From: JANSWP01 sp041941305
GTDB lineage: Bacteria > Bacteroidota > Bacteroidia > Chitinophagales > Saprospiraceae
DNA length: 64,000 bases
Reading direction: 5' to 3'
Assembly: GCA_041941305.1 (NCBI GenBank)
Contig: JBGTQJ010000021.1
Span: 1-64,000 of the forward strand
The position numbers and the translations under genes were made by a program. How positions within the stretch are numbered: the first letter of the stretch is position 1; the number at the start of each line of letters is the position of its first letter. The notes below the pieces were generated by a model. The model was not told the origin of the DNA. It searched no databases and saw nothing but the letters and a program-made list of their open reading frames with translations. Of the stretch, positions 52,901 through 60,483 are shown one piece after another.

Positions 52901-53968
52901 CTGCCTCATATCTTTGAGCGCTTTTATCAGGTAACTGATTCCAGCTCGTACAAAGCAGGGGGAACAGGGATAGGGTTGACGCTCATTAAGGAATTAGTGG
53001 AGTTGATGAGCGGAAGTATTAAAGCTCAAAGCCCTGGGCAAAGTGGAAAAGGAACTGAATTTTTGGTTTCCCTTTCAATATCTAACCGTGCGCCTGTTTT
53101 AAAACCTGGTTTTTCGTTTTCGGAGCTTGCCACCTCTTCCAATAATAATGAGGATGCTATAAGTCAAGAAGTTCCTATCACAGGAAAAATAGATTTACCA
53201 CTGCTCTTACTCATAGAAGACAATCCAGATATTGTCACCTATATTAAAACCTGCCTGGAAAGCAAGTACATCATCGAATGGGCAGAAAATGGAGCCAAAG
53301 GAATCGAACGAGCCATCGAAATTACACCAGATGTAATCATCAGCGATGTCATGATGCCTGAGAAAGATGGATTTGAAGTTTGTAAAACACTCAAAAACGA
53401 CGAACGTACCAGTCACATTCCAATCATCTTGCTCACCGCCAAGGTAGATGCCGCTTCGAGATTGGAAGGGCTCGGTCTTGGAGCTGATGCATACCTGGCA
53501 AAACCTTTTTTGAAGGAAGAGCTTATCATCCGGCTGGAAAAATTGATTGAATTGAGAAGAAAACTGCAACAATATTTTGGTATTCAATTGCAACAGCCTG
53601 TTGGAGGGAAACCTGAATCTGGCATAGCCACCCAAACCATTGCAATAGAAAATTCCTTCATCAAAAAAGTAAGGGAACTCATGGAAGCCCATCTGGATGA
53701 TGCAGATTTTGGGGTAGAGCAATTGGCTCGTGAAATTGCGATGAGTAGCTCACAGGTACGTCGAAAAATGGCAGCCCTGACAGGCTTGTCTCCCAATCGG
53801 TATTTTCGTTCCCTCCGTTTAGGTTTTGCCAAAGAACTTTTAAAAGATCCCGAATTGAGTATTTCCGAAGTAGCTTATCAAAGTGGCTTTGCAGATCCTT
53901 CCTATTTCGCCAGGGTTTTTGTGAAAGAGTTTGGGCTGTCGCCTAAGGTTTTCCGTGAGAAAACTTAA
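49949..53968 (+). CDS. Hybrid two-component system protein (HTCS) with AraC output
   Basis: A 1339-residue one-protein two-component system. The order is: signal peptide (KKEVLFFLFLNLLFLLLCPTSA), Reg_prop propellers (about 30-670), Y_Y_Y domain (about 710-780), membrane helix (WWAYLIFGLIVLFIIDLF, near 790), HisKA with His836 in THEFRTPLT, HATPase (DGIGIPPDK, GTGIGL), receiver with Asp1133 in VIISDVMMPEKDG, and AraC-type HTH_18 (about 1235-1339, GFADPSYFARVFVKEFG). HTCS proteins sense glycans in the periplasm and activate nearby polysaccharide genes. The closest downstream target is the tectonin/ricin gene at 54264. A strong terminator follows at 53973. Confidence 0.95.
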   Translation: MKKEVLFFLFLNLLFLLLCPTSAYNQSHSQFSASQVESYSYGIEDGLPDICISHAQIDSKGQLHLITCTSNYASSALYVYKFDGKQAYPSEFKINMDPIFLQFETAIAPDLLYGYYIWKTEKRDTNFAIFKFDLITGLTECFPLNEELIVLKVVFYEESLFTCVYNTFTKRIEILHLQEGKFIPLVEFPSSKPDIAFGKVNLAVNEKDFWVALSTEEIYRINKKDGAKRKYLLPVFNRNNLSVSQMLSSKEKHLFFNTGEIYLWEEEKDSFTKNPFLPTEWIGNKLEAVMLSKDGKGNILVGYQNAKKEYHSTLFTNQQKAIYYPLSNILHSISQNGYIRYLSSNDFNKGLMTYYPGLHFINFSPYDASQNTTLLNRNRGMVQLDQNSLYTTRHGIILNQDGHWVSTGEDLFVKHRKYFDGDVKKDANGNIWTYEKGNCFLRYQPTHNIKDSFCLETASPRFDFFKDSLIVYAAENHVYLMNPAEGKSKGLTKQPFESNINQVFVGSNDIIWVAGGKGLLKVDVKNDKTEWIHLGNHKRTAVMRIHEDRNGRLWLGTIIQGILIYDPINGKIKSINQSNGLSNNMVVSLLEDDDGNIWAGTYHGITKLSPDGVVLGKLFEKDGLAGNECNRWSALKLEDGRLCFGSNSGISFIDPAQLKQKIEVGGTPKIYLTQVFQESQGKELTKIDLFSTFLKDKPIVLPAKNRNLKVAFALSNYIAPHKNNFAYKIEGHDNDWNYIGNQRQLALTALPVGTYKILVKGADGWGRWSKPLEIHLSVNQFWYNRWWAYLIFGLIVLFIIDLFRKNKLKRLQDEAEKSRLMEMDTLKTKLYTNITHEFRTPLTVISGMAEQLEKSPSKAKELIQRNSKGLLKLVNQILDLAKLDSGHLKLENIQADIIPYIKYLCESFQSLAAKKNIRLLFQTDVEQLIMDFDEKKLESILSNLLSNAIKFTNENGLIEFSLKKDDSTLLLKVSDDGIGIPPDKLPHIFERFYQVTDSSSYKAGGTGIGLTLIKELVELMSGSIKAQSPGQSGKGTEFLVSLSISNRAPVLKPGFSFSELATSSNNNEDAISQEVPITGKIDLPLLLLIEDNPDIVTYIKTCLESKYIIEWAENGAKGIERAIEITPDVIISDVMMPEKDGFEVCKTLKNDERTSHIPIILLTAKVDAASRLEGLGLGADAYLAKPFLKEELIIRLEKLIELRRKLQQYFGIQLQQPVGGKPESGIATQTIAIENSFIKKVRELMEAHLDDADFGVEQLAREIAMSSSQVRRKMAALTGLSPNRYFRSLRLGFAKELLKDPELSISEVAYQSGFADPSYFARVFVKEFGLSPKVFREKT

Positions 53969-53972
53969 TATA

Positions 53973-54026
53973 GGAAGGGGTCAGCAATTTCAATCGCTAA
54001 GGTGATTGAAATTGCTGACTCCTTCC
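53973..54026 (+). terminator. Intrinsic terminator
   Basis: A 23-bp stem with one internal mismatch: GGAAGG.GTCAGCAATTTCAATC pairs with GATTGAAATTGCTGAC.CCTTCC around a GCTAAGGT-type loop, followed by TTAAAATACC. It ends the HTCS transcript. Confidence 0.8.
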
Positions 54027-54263
54027 TTAAAATACCCCTTATGCGCGAAAAATCCTGGTCTTTGCAGGTTTTGTCCGCGCCTGAAAAAGCCGCTTTCCTG
54101 ATGTTTGCAGTGAGAAAATTATTAAGACCGTAGTAGAAAAGCTTTTCCAATTATTTCTCGCCAAATCTGAGGTTTTCTCAGATCTCATTTCAGTCAATAA
54201 CCACTAAAGTTCCTCTGGTGGTTTTGGCTTCACATTCATTTTTAAACTTTAAAATTGAGAATT

Positions 54264-56798
54264 ATGAAAAATTCACGAATCCTTCGTTCCTTCAAAAGGA
54301 ACTCAAAAATCACCATCAACCAACTTTTAAACCAAACTAAAAAACTGTGTTGGATGGCCACCATGCTCTTTCTGTTATTTGGTAGTGAAACTCAGGCACT
54401 CATGCCAGTTAAGGGGCTTGCTGAATTGCAGGATGGAAGGCTTCTGGGAGTCGGAAATGACAATCTTTTGTATGTGCTTGAATCCCATTTTAAAGATTGG
54501 GTGCAAGTTCCCAATTCGGGTTCTGTTATTGGGGTAGCAGTTATGCAGGATGGAACCATTTTAGGCGTTGGGCAAGATAAACAATTATGGACACGTGAAA
54601 CTTTGGATTCAAACTGGGAATTAATACCTAATTCAGGCTCTGTCATTGGTGTGGCAGTTATGCAAGATGGAACCATTTTGGGCATTGGCTTGTCCAATCA
54701 ATTGTGGACACGCGAAACATTAAATGCTAACTGGGAGCTGGTACCTAATTCAGGATCTGTTATTGGAGTGACTGTCATGAAGGATGGATCTATCCTTGGT
54801 ATTGGTTTGAGTAATCAATTATGGAGACGATCAAGCTTAAATCGCAATTGGCATCATCAAGCAAATTCAGGCTCCGTCATTGCTGTAAGCTGTATGCAAG
54901 ATGGAACTATTGTGGGAGTTGGTACGGATCAACAATTGTGGACTCGTTCAGCACTATACTCAAATTGGGCACCAGGTCCTCCATTAAAAAAAATGCCAAT
55001 GCAGGAATTACTTGCAATGTCTGAGGCTAGGCGGGTTTATGTAAATATCAGATCGAATAGAAGTGATTGTCCCGCAGAGGGTTATTTAGCCACAGGAAAT
55101 CTTATCGGACAGAATACTGATCCCAACTCAAAAAAAGCTCAATGGTATCTAATACCAACCCACCATGGTAGTCAATTTTTCTATATAAAAAATAGATTAA
55201 CGGAAGAATCTCTTTGTGAGGAGAGTACTGGAATTGGTTGTAATTCTGTATGGGAATTGAGTTCTAGTGGAAACAACATTTCCTCTGGTTCATTGCGTTT
55301 TGGAAATGTTGATTATTCAAATCGTTTAGACAAAAGAGGGGTTTTGTACAATGGTCATTGTGGTTCTAGTATATATTCCCATTATGATCATGATAATAAA
55401 GTTAGTGATTGGAGTATTTATTTAGCTCCAGAAGAAACGATAGAAAACAGTCCAGCGATGGAAGAGGCACTTTCTATGGTTGATATGAATCAGACTTACC
55501 AAATTACGACTGAAACAACATATAGTAGTGAGGAATGGGCATTGATAGACGGTGTTTGGGTATTGATTTCAAATGAAATTAAAGACTCCCTTGAATGTTA
55601 TATTGATACAAATGACAGAGATAGAATATCCCTTCGTCAAGCAGGAAATCCCGAAGGAAGTTTCTTCACTTTTGAATATGCACAAAGGGGCTATTTTTTG
55701 ATACGGGATTTTCAAACAAATTTGGTATTAGGTAAAGATTCCTATAGAGATGTCATCAGTTTTGCACAGGAAGAAAATGGAAGTGATGGGCAACTCTGGA
55801 AAATAGAACAATTGGCTGATGGCTCCTTTACGATGAAGAATAAAGCCAATAATCAAGCTTTGTTTGTCATAGCTAACCAGCATGGTGCATTCCTTAATTT
55901 TTCATCCACTGAGGCTTCCAAATTTAATTTTAACAAAAAAGGGTCTTTCTTGACAGCCGTCGGAACGGCAGAAAAAATTAGAACGGAACAATTGGTTCAG
56001 AATTTAGCGAATGCTGGTTATTCCCTGGTAACCGAAGCAGTCAATGAAATTGTGACACTTGCAGCAAATAAATGTGCTTTGGTCAATCTCGAAGGAGATC
56101 GGGATTCAGATGACATTTCTGGAGAGTTTTCTGCCCTCGTTTGTGCCACACAAATAGGAGAAGATATAACGTTGGAAACCGCCGTCTTTCATAGCGAATG
56201 CAAAGGGACAATAGATACCGGAATGGGCGCCAAATGTGAGATTGGTGTTTTTGCCACAACAGTAGGTATTGATACTGGATATGGAACAACAACAGAATTT
56301 GAGTTGAAAGGACCTACAGTCAGTGGATGTGGAGGTCTTTCAAAAAATATGATGTGTGCCAATGTAGGTGCGGATTTGGTATCCACGTCATTTACATTTA
56401 AAGATGAACATGGAAATGGCTTTGGAGCAGGTGTGGGCGTTGGGGTAGGCGCTGGTTTTAATGGCGAATATGAAGATGGTGTATTTTCTTTTGAAATCGA
56501 AGTCAAAGCCGCCATCGGTGGTAGCGTTTCTTTTTCGGTCAACCCTGAGTACGTAGGAAAGAAAACCTATAAAACAGGAGAAACAGGTTATCTATATGTT
56601 GAGGATAAAATAGTTGCTGTAAGCAATCCTGTTTATAACTTTTTTAAAGATGATATAGGAGACAATGTAGAAGTCGGGATCAACACTATAGAAACTGAGT
56701 TTACTTCTGATGGAGTTGTTGTAAATGGATTGGAGTCTGGCGCAAACTGGGTGGGAAGTCAATTTAAAAGAACCTTTAAAGCACTAAAATTTTGGTAA
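54264..56798 (+). CDS. Secreted tectonin- and ricin-type multidomain protein
   Basis: An 844-residue protein with an extended signal region (basic N-terminus, then LCWMATMLFLLFGSETQA near 30-48). It is followed by five tectonin-like propeller repeats of about 36 residues (pattern NSGSVIGVAVMQDGTILGVG..QLWTR, about 50-235). Two ricin-like beta-trefoil regions follow (about 250-385 and 415-560, with GQLWKIEQLADGSF). The C-terminal 200 residues are Gly-rich (GFGAGVGVGVGAGF near 710, then KAAIGGSVSFSVNPE). Tectonins and ricin-type domains bind sugars; the C-terminal domain is unassigned and could insert in membranes or form a beta structure. It is directly downstream of the HTCS gene, a plausible regulator. 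Lectin-type function is inferred. Confidence 0.8.
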   Translation: MKNSRILRSFKRNSKITINQLLNQTKKLCWMATMLFLLFGSETQALMPVKGLAELQDGRLLGVGNDNLLYVLESHFKDWVQVPNSGSVIGVAVMQDGTILGVGQDKQLWTRETLDSNWELIPNSGSVIGVAVMQDGTILGIGLSNQLWTRETLNANWELVPNSGSVIGVTVMKDGSILGIGLSNQLWRRSSLNRNWHHQANSGSVIAVSCMQDGTIVGVGTDQQLWTRSALYSNWAPGPPLKKMPMQELLAMSEARRVYVNIRSNRSDCPAEGYLATGNLIGQNTDPNSKKAQWYLIPTHHGSQFFYIKNRLTEESLCEESTGIGCNSVWELSSSGNNISSGSLRFGNVDYSNRLDKRGVLYNGHCGSSIYSHYDHDNKVSDWSIYLAPEETIENSPAMEEALSMVDMNQTYQITTETTYSSEEWALIDGVWVLISNEIKDSLECYIDTNDRDRISLRQAGNPEGSFFTFEYAQRGYFLIRDFQTNLVLGKDSYRDVISFAQEENGSDGQLWKIEQLADGSFTMKNKANNQALFVIANQHGAFLNFSSTEASKFNFNKKGSFLTAVGTAEKIRTEQLVQNLANAGYSLVTEAVNEIVTLAANKCALVNLEGDRDSDDISGEFSALVCATQIGEDITLETAVFHSECKGTIDTGMGAKCEIGVFATTVGIDTGYGTTTEFELKGPTVSGCGGLSKNMMCANVGADLVSTSFTFKDEHGNGFGAGVGVGVGAGFNGEYEDGVFSFEIEVKAAIGGSVSFSVNPEYVGKKTYKTGETGYLYVEDKIVAVSNPVYNFFKDDIGDNVEVGINTIETEFTSDGVVVNGLESGANWVGSQFKRTFKALKFW
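54505..54960 (+). repeat. Intragenic tectonin repeats, 108-bp unit
   Basis: Near-identical coding units (ATGCAGGATGGAACCATTTT at 54544 and the like) spaced about 108-111 bp apart, each encoding one propeller blade. Adjacent units are about 75-90% identical by eye. Confidence 0.8.
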
Positions 56799-56848
56799 CA
56801 GAAGCCTAATTTTTTCCCAAAAAGAGTTGATAACCTTTTAGAGAATAA

Positions 56849-56881
56849 AAAAGCCTGCAAATCCTTGATTTACAGGCTTTT
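56849..56881 (+). terminator. Intrinsic terminator
   Basis: A stem AAAAGCCTGCAAAT/ATTTACAGGCTTTT with one mismatch and a 5-nt loop, preceded by an A-run and followed by TTTTAATTTC. It lies between the tectonin gene and the truncated LytTR copy. Confidence 0.8.
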
Positions 56882-56892
56882 AATTTCGTAGC

Positions 56893-57276
56893 GTGAGGTG
56901 GCCCAACTATATACAGCAAGCGCTCAAAAACCTCAATACCAAGGATGTTTCAGAGCAGATGCTGATTCTCCAGACACATGAAGGAGAATTGCGACTGGTT
57001 TTGAAAGCTATCATTCGAATTGAAGGCGAGCGCAATTACAGCTATGTGTATTTGGCAAATCAAAAAAAGAAGCTGGTGACCAAAATTTTAGGAGAATTGG
57101 AGGAATTGCTGGAAGATAAAGGGTTTTTTAGATACCATCGATCGCATCTCGTCAATCGCATACATATTACATCTCCTACCAAGAATATTGCTGTTGTCCT
57201 TTCTGGTGCTTCCGAGATCCCTATTTCGAGAAGAAAAAGAGAAGCCTATAAACTTTGTGCAACTGCTATTGCTTAA
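56893..57276 (+). pseudogene. 5'-truncated LytTR copy (DNA-binding domain only)
   Basis: 127 codons from a GTG at 56893 cover only the C-terminal linker and LytTR domain (GERNYSYVYLANQKKK, GFFRYHRSHLVNR). The receiver is missing. The homology to the gene at 49014 begins abruptly at codon 6 (YIQQALKN) and is 95% identical over 113 bp, then about 70%. Because the frame is intact, a receiver-less LytTR protein could still be made and might compete with the full regulator. Its 3' end overlaps the convergent methyltransferase gene by 11 bp. It is most likely a decayed partial duplicate. Confidence 0.75.
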
Positions 57277-58030
57277 TCCCAATCAAACCCACACAATTCC
57301 ACTGCACCCCATTCCCATTTTTATCAAATGGGTCAAAGATTTTCCAGTCTTGTTTATAAGTATCAATCCGAAAGCCAATGATTTGTAATTGATTCAATAG
57401 TTTGTCAACAGGAAAAAACAATTCCCAGCTTTTGGCTTTTTGAAAATTTAGTGGACTAACTACAATCATTTGGCCGCCTTTTTTTAGTACTCTGTAAAAT
57501 TCAATAAAGCTGGATAAGGGATCCTCTAAACGATCAATTAAAAAACTGGAAACAATCATATCCAAAGCTGCATCTTCAAAGGGAAGGTTCTCCGCTTTGG
57601 CCAAGCCCAATTTCAGATTTTGCAAAGCCATACCGGCTAACTGGATTTTGTGAAACCCTCGTACTGACCAGTCCAAATCGATGGTCTGTCCTTCCACCCA
57701 TAATCTATTTGCCTGCTGTAGCATTTGATAACTAAAATCAATGCCGTAATAATCATTTCCAGGGTATTGATTTGCCAATGTTCCTATGAGTCGACCAACT
57801 CCACAGCCAATCTCCGCAATTCTCAAATTTTGCTCCTTGGGCATTTGATTCAAAGTATAGTCTAAAATGGATTGAAAGGGATATTGCCCCCAAAAGTCAT
57901 CGGCAAAATGCAATGCGGTTTGCCGTAATACGACATCATCGTATCGTTCATAAGGGTCAGCACTAAATTCAGCTTCCGTTTTTACGTGGTAAAAGGGGAT
58001 ATTTTTGTGGGTATATATTGGGTTTTTCAT
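57266..58030 (-). CDS. Class I SAM-dependent methyltransferase
   Basis: A 254-residue Rossmann-fold methyltransferase. SAM-binding motif I reads IAEIGCGVGR (near 71-80), the acidic motif II YYGIDFSYQM (near 93-102), and later FEDAALDMIVSSFLIDRLEDP matches the Methyltransf_11 motif. The C-terminal extension (about 190-254) includes FDPFDKNGNGVQW. The acceptor is unknown: family members modify quinones, sterols or other small molecules. Its stop overlaps the end of the truncated LytTR copy by 11 bp on the opposite strand. The gene is single on the minus strand, with 173 bp before the LytTR gene at 58204. Confidence 0.88.
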   Translation of the reverse strand: MKNPIYTHKNIPFYHVKTEAEFSADPYERYDDVVLRQTALHFADDFWGQYPFQSILDYTLNQMPKEQNLRIAEIGCGVGRLIGTLANQYPGNDYYGIDFSYQMLQQANRLWVEGQTIDLDWSVRGFHKIQLAGMALQNLKLGLAKAENLPFEDAALDMIVSSFLIDRLEDPLSSFIEFYRVLKKGGQMIVVSPLNFQKAKSWELFFPVDKLLNQLQIIGFRIDTYKQDWKIFDPFDKNGNGVQWNCVGLIGIKQ

Positions 58031-58203
58031 ATAGGATGAATGATTTCTGTAGTGGAATAGATAACAGTCTAAACCTGGTAAGTTGCTCTAGGAAAAAAGC
58101 GGGGAATGCAAAAACCCTTGCAGTTCTTTTGCCAAATTTCAACCTAACCTGTTTTTCCTAAATAAAATACCTACTTTTTGCTCAATCCTCAAGTTAGATT
58201 ATT

Positions 58204-58941
58204 TTAAAACAACTTCTTTGTAAAAAACCTGTCAAGTGTTTCAGTAACCAGTTTTTTATAACTACGTCCAATTGGAAATGATTGAAGTTCAACTTCTATT
58301 TCAGTGGCAGTATAAGCCGTGATTTTATCCATAGGTACTATAAAAGAGCGATGTATCCTCAAAAAACCGAAATCCCTGAAAGTCTGCTCCATCTCTCCAA
58401 TTTGTCCTCTTACAACAAATGAAGCATCCTGGGTAACGATCCTGGAGTAGTCCTTTAGACTTTCGATGTACAGAATCTCATCGTAAAAGACTTTGGTCAT
58501 TTTCTTATTGACATTGAAAAAACGAAAGGCTCTATTGGGAGGTGAGGTAGAAGCAGATACATTGTTTTCTGAGGCTGTTTTGAGAGTTAATTTATTTACT
58601 GCTTTGAGGAAACGGGAAAATTCAATCGGTTTCATCAAATAATCTACCACATCTACTTCAAAAGCGTCCAGTGCATATTGATGATAAGCGGTGGTCAAAA
58701 TGGTTTGGGGTTTATTTTTCAGAACTTTAAGGAAATCGAGTCCTTTTAGTTTGGGTAAATGGATATCCAGAAACAGCACATCTATATTTTCTTTTTGAAG
58801 ATGTTCCAGGGCGAAAATGGCATCTTTACAAATCCCTCTCAAATCCAAAAAAGCTACCTGGCTGATGTAATCTTTCAAAACATCAGCGGCAATGGGCTCA
58901 TCTTCAATAATCAGGCAAGTCAATTTAGATTCAGCCTTCAT
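58204..58941 (-). CDS. LytTR family response regulator
   Basis: A 245-residue response regulator partnered with the kinase at 58931. The receiver (1-120) has IIEDEP near 11-16, Asp59 in VLFLDIHLP, and KPIEF for the conserved lysine. The LytTR domain (about 145-245) includes ILYIESLKDYSRI and GFLRIHRSFIVP. It overlaps the kinase gene by 11 bp, which indicates translational coupling. This pair is typical of Bacteroidota LytS/LytT systems. The target genes cannot be deduced. Confidence 0.95.
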   Translation of the reverse strand: MKAESKLTCLIIEDEPIAADVLKDYISQVAFLDLRGICKDAIFALEHLQKENIDVLFLDIHLPKLKGLDFLKVLKNKPQTILTTAYHQYALDAFEVDVVDYLMKPIEFSRFLKAVNKLTLKTASENNVSASTSPPNRAFRFFNVNKKMTKVFYDEILYIESLKDYSRIVTQDASFVVRGQIGEMEQTFRDFGFLRIHRSFIVPMDKITAYTATEIEVELQSFPIGRSYKKLVTETLDRFFTKKLF

Positions 58942-59983
58942 AGGAATCGAAGTGTATTATTAATGCAACCATAAATGAACTGGATTTAGCCGTTATTTCC
59001 AAATGATAATTATTCCCGTAAATCAAGTCCAGTTGTCGTTTTACATTTTTCAATCCAATGCCTTCGCTAAGGGTATCTTCATCATGGTCTTTTGAATTCT
59101 CGATATTGAATTCAAGCTTTGATGAGGCATATTTCAAAGCAATATCAATTTGAATATCAAATCGACTTTCGCTTGCTCCATGCTTGAAAGCATTTTCTAC
59201 GAAAGGCAATAAAATCAAAGGCGGAATTGCTCCCTGGTGGTCTTCAATCTCTTTTTCAAAATTGACACTCAGCCGTTCATCATAGCGCAATCGTTCCAGT
59301 TCGATGTAATCCTCAATAATCGTTACCTCGTTCCCGATAGGTATCAATGGCGCACTGCATTCATACAAAATATACCGCATGATGTTGGCGAGCTTCATGA
59401 TGGATGGAGCCGTGTTTTGATCGCTATTTCTGGCAAGACCATACAAGTTATTTAAAGTATTGAACAGAAAATGAGGGTTGGTTTGCGCTTTCAGGAAATT
59501 GAGTTCGGATTCGAGTTTTTCCTGTCGAAGAGCTTGTTCTTTTTTTTGGGATAGGATGCTGTCTTTAAGCAATTTAACAGTAGCTGCCAAGCCTACAGGT
59601 GGTAAAATTTCAGTAAGTGAAAATAGGAGTCTTCGAAAACTATATACATTGAATTCCGGCGTATCTCCGTACATCAAATTGGAAACTGGACTGATAAAGG
59701 AGCGATAACCGAATATACAAACCACCAAAATTCCCAGAAAATACAGACTCATCTTCACATACTGCTTTGACCGAAAGTATTTGGGGATCAAATAGTAGAA
59801 CAAAAAATAGAAAGGAATGATCTTCCAGGGTAGAAAGGCCAATTCCCTGAAGAAAAACCTGAAAAACCTCTGAACTGGCGGATATTCTAGATCGGATTTA
59901 GCCGCAAACAACATATTCAGCACGACATATGCCAGTATATATGCCAACCAAAAAAGGACGTGATTTCGTGCTCGTTTGGACAT
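58931..59983 (-). CDS. LytS-like sensor histidine kinase
   Basis: A 350-residue kinase with four hydrophobic segments (residues 10-30, 45-70, 78-98, 115-138) and a short coiled coil (SQKKEQALRQEKLESELNFL). It is followed by the His_kinase domain with His171 in QTNPHFLFNTLNNL and an HATPase domain whose glycine box reads EGIGLKNVKRQL. No extracellular sensor domain is present, so the signal is probably sensed within the membrane. It is the upstream gene of the pair with the LytTR regulator (11-bp overlap). Confidence 0.95.
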   Translation of the reverse strand: MSKRARNHVLFWLAYILAYVVLNMLFAAKSDLEYPPVQRFFRFFFRELAFLPWKIIPFYFLFYYLIPKYFRSKQYVKMSLYFLGILVVCIFGYRSFISPVSNLMYGDTPEFNVYSFRRLLFSLTEILPPVGLAATVKLLKDSILSQKKEQALRQEKLESELNFLKAQTNPHFLFNTLNNLYGLARNSDQNTAPSIMKLANIMRYILYECSAPLIPIGNEVTIIEDYIELERLRYDERLSVNFEKEIEDHQGAIPPLILLPFVENAFKHGASESRFDIQIDIALKYASSKLEFNIENSKDHDEDTLSEGIGLKNVKRQLDLIYGNNYHLEITAKSSSFMVALIIHFDSYEG

Positions 59984-60207
59984 CCTGCAAAGGTCTTCAT
60001 TTTTGAGAGAAATCCTTTTGATTATCTCTATTTGGTCGATTCCACCCCTTGAACGACAGCTTTCTAATGCTGTATGGCTTTTTTCCTGGTCAAACTACTT
60101 TATGGCAAAAGGTGAATGCCTTCCTTATCATTTCAGATTGAAGAATGGGATATCTGCTAATATTTGTCTTGGAAAATTCAAATGATGGATAAAAGATATC
60201 CCGGGAA

Positions 60208-60226
60208 GCAGGGTTTTGAACCCTGC
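60208..60226. repeat. Palindrome GCAGGGTTTTGAACCCTGC
   Basis: A 19-bp near-perfect palindrome. The same arms (GTTCAAAACCC) flank the MITE-like element at 60261-60406 on both sides, suggesting it inserted into a related palindromic sequence. Confidence 0.7.
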
Positions 60227-60260
60227 GGAAGTTAGATGAAGTACACCGTTCAAAACCCCA

Positions 60261-60406
60261 GGGCTGTTAAGTTCTCTAATGAGAATATTTTCAATTAAAA
60301 TTTAAATGAAAATAAAAATGAAAAAGCCAAATATTTATAAAGTCATAGGTGGAATTTTGGATTTTCATTTTCATTATTTTAAAATCAGGTAGAACTTAAC
60401 AGCCCC
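60261..60406. mobile_element. MITE-like element
   Basis: A 146-bp A+T-rich non-coding segment with perfect 15-bp terminal inverted repeats GGGCTGTTAAGTTCT/AGAACTTAACAGCCC and a long internal stem (ATGAAAATAAAAATGAAAA against TTTTCATTTTCAT). It is flanked by GTTCAAAACCC on both sides, which may be a target duplication or pre-existing palindrome arms. The rest of the interval 59984-60483 shows nothing else besides a palindrome at 60208. Confidence 0.65.
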
Positions 60407-60483
60407 TGGTTCAAAACCCTGCCTCTCTGAGTATTCCTTAATTCAATAACATTTGACAATTTCAATTAAACAAAATCATTTTT

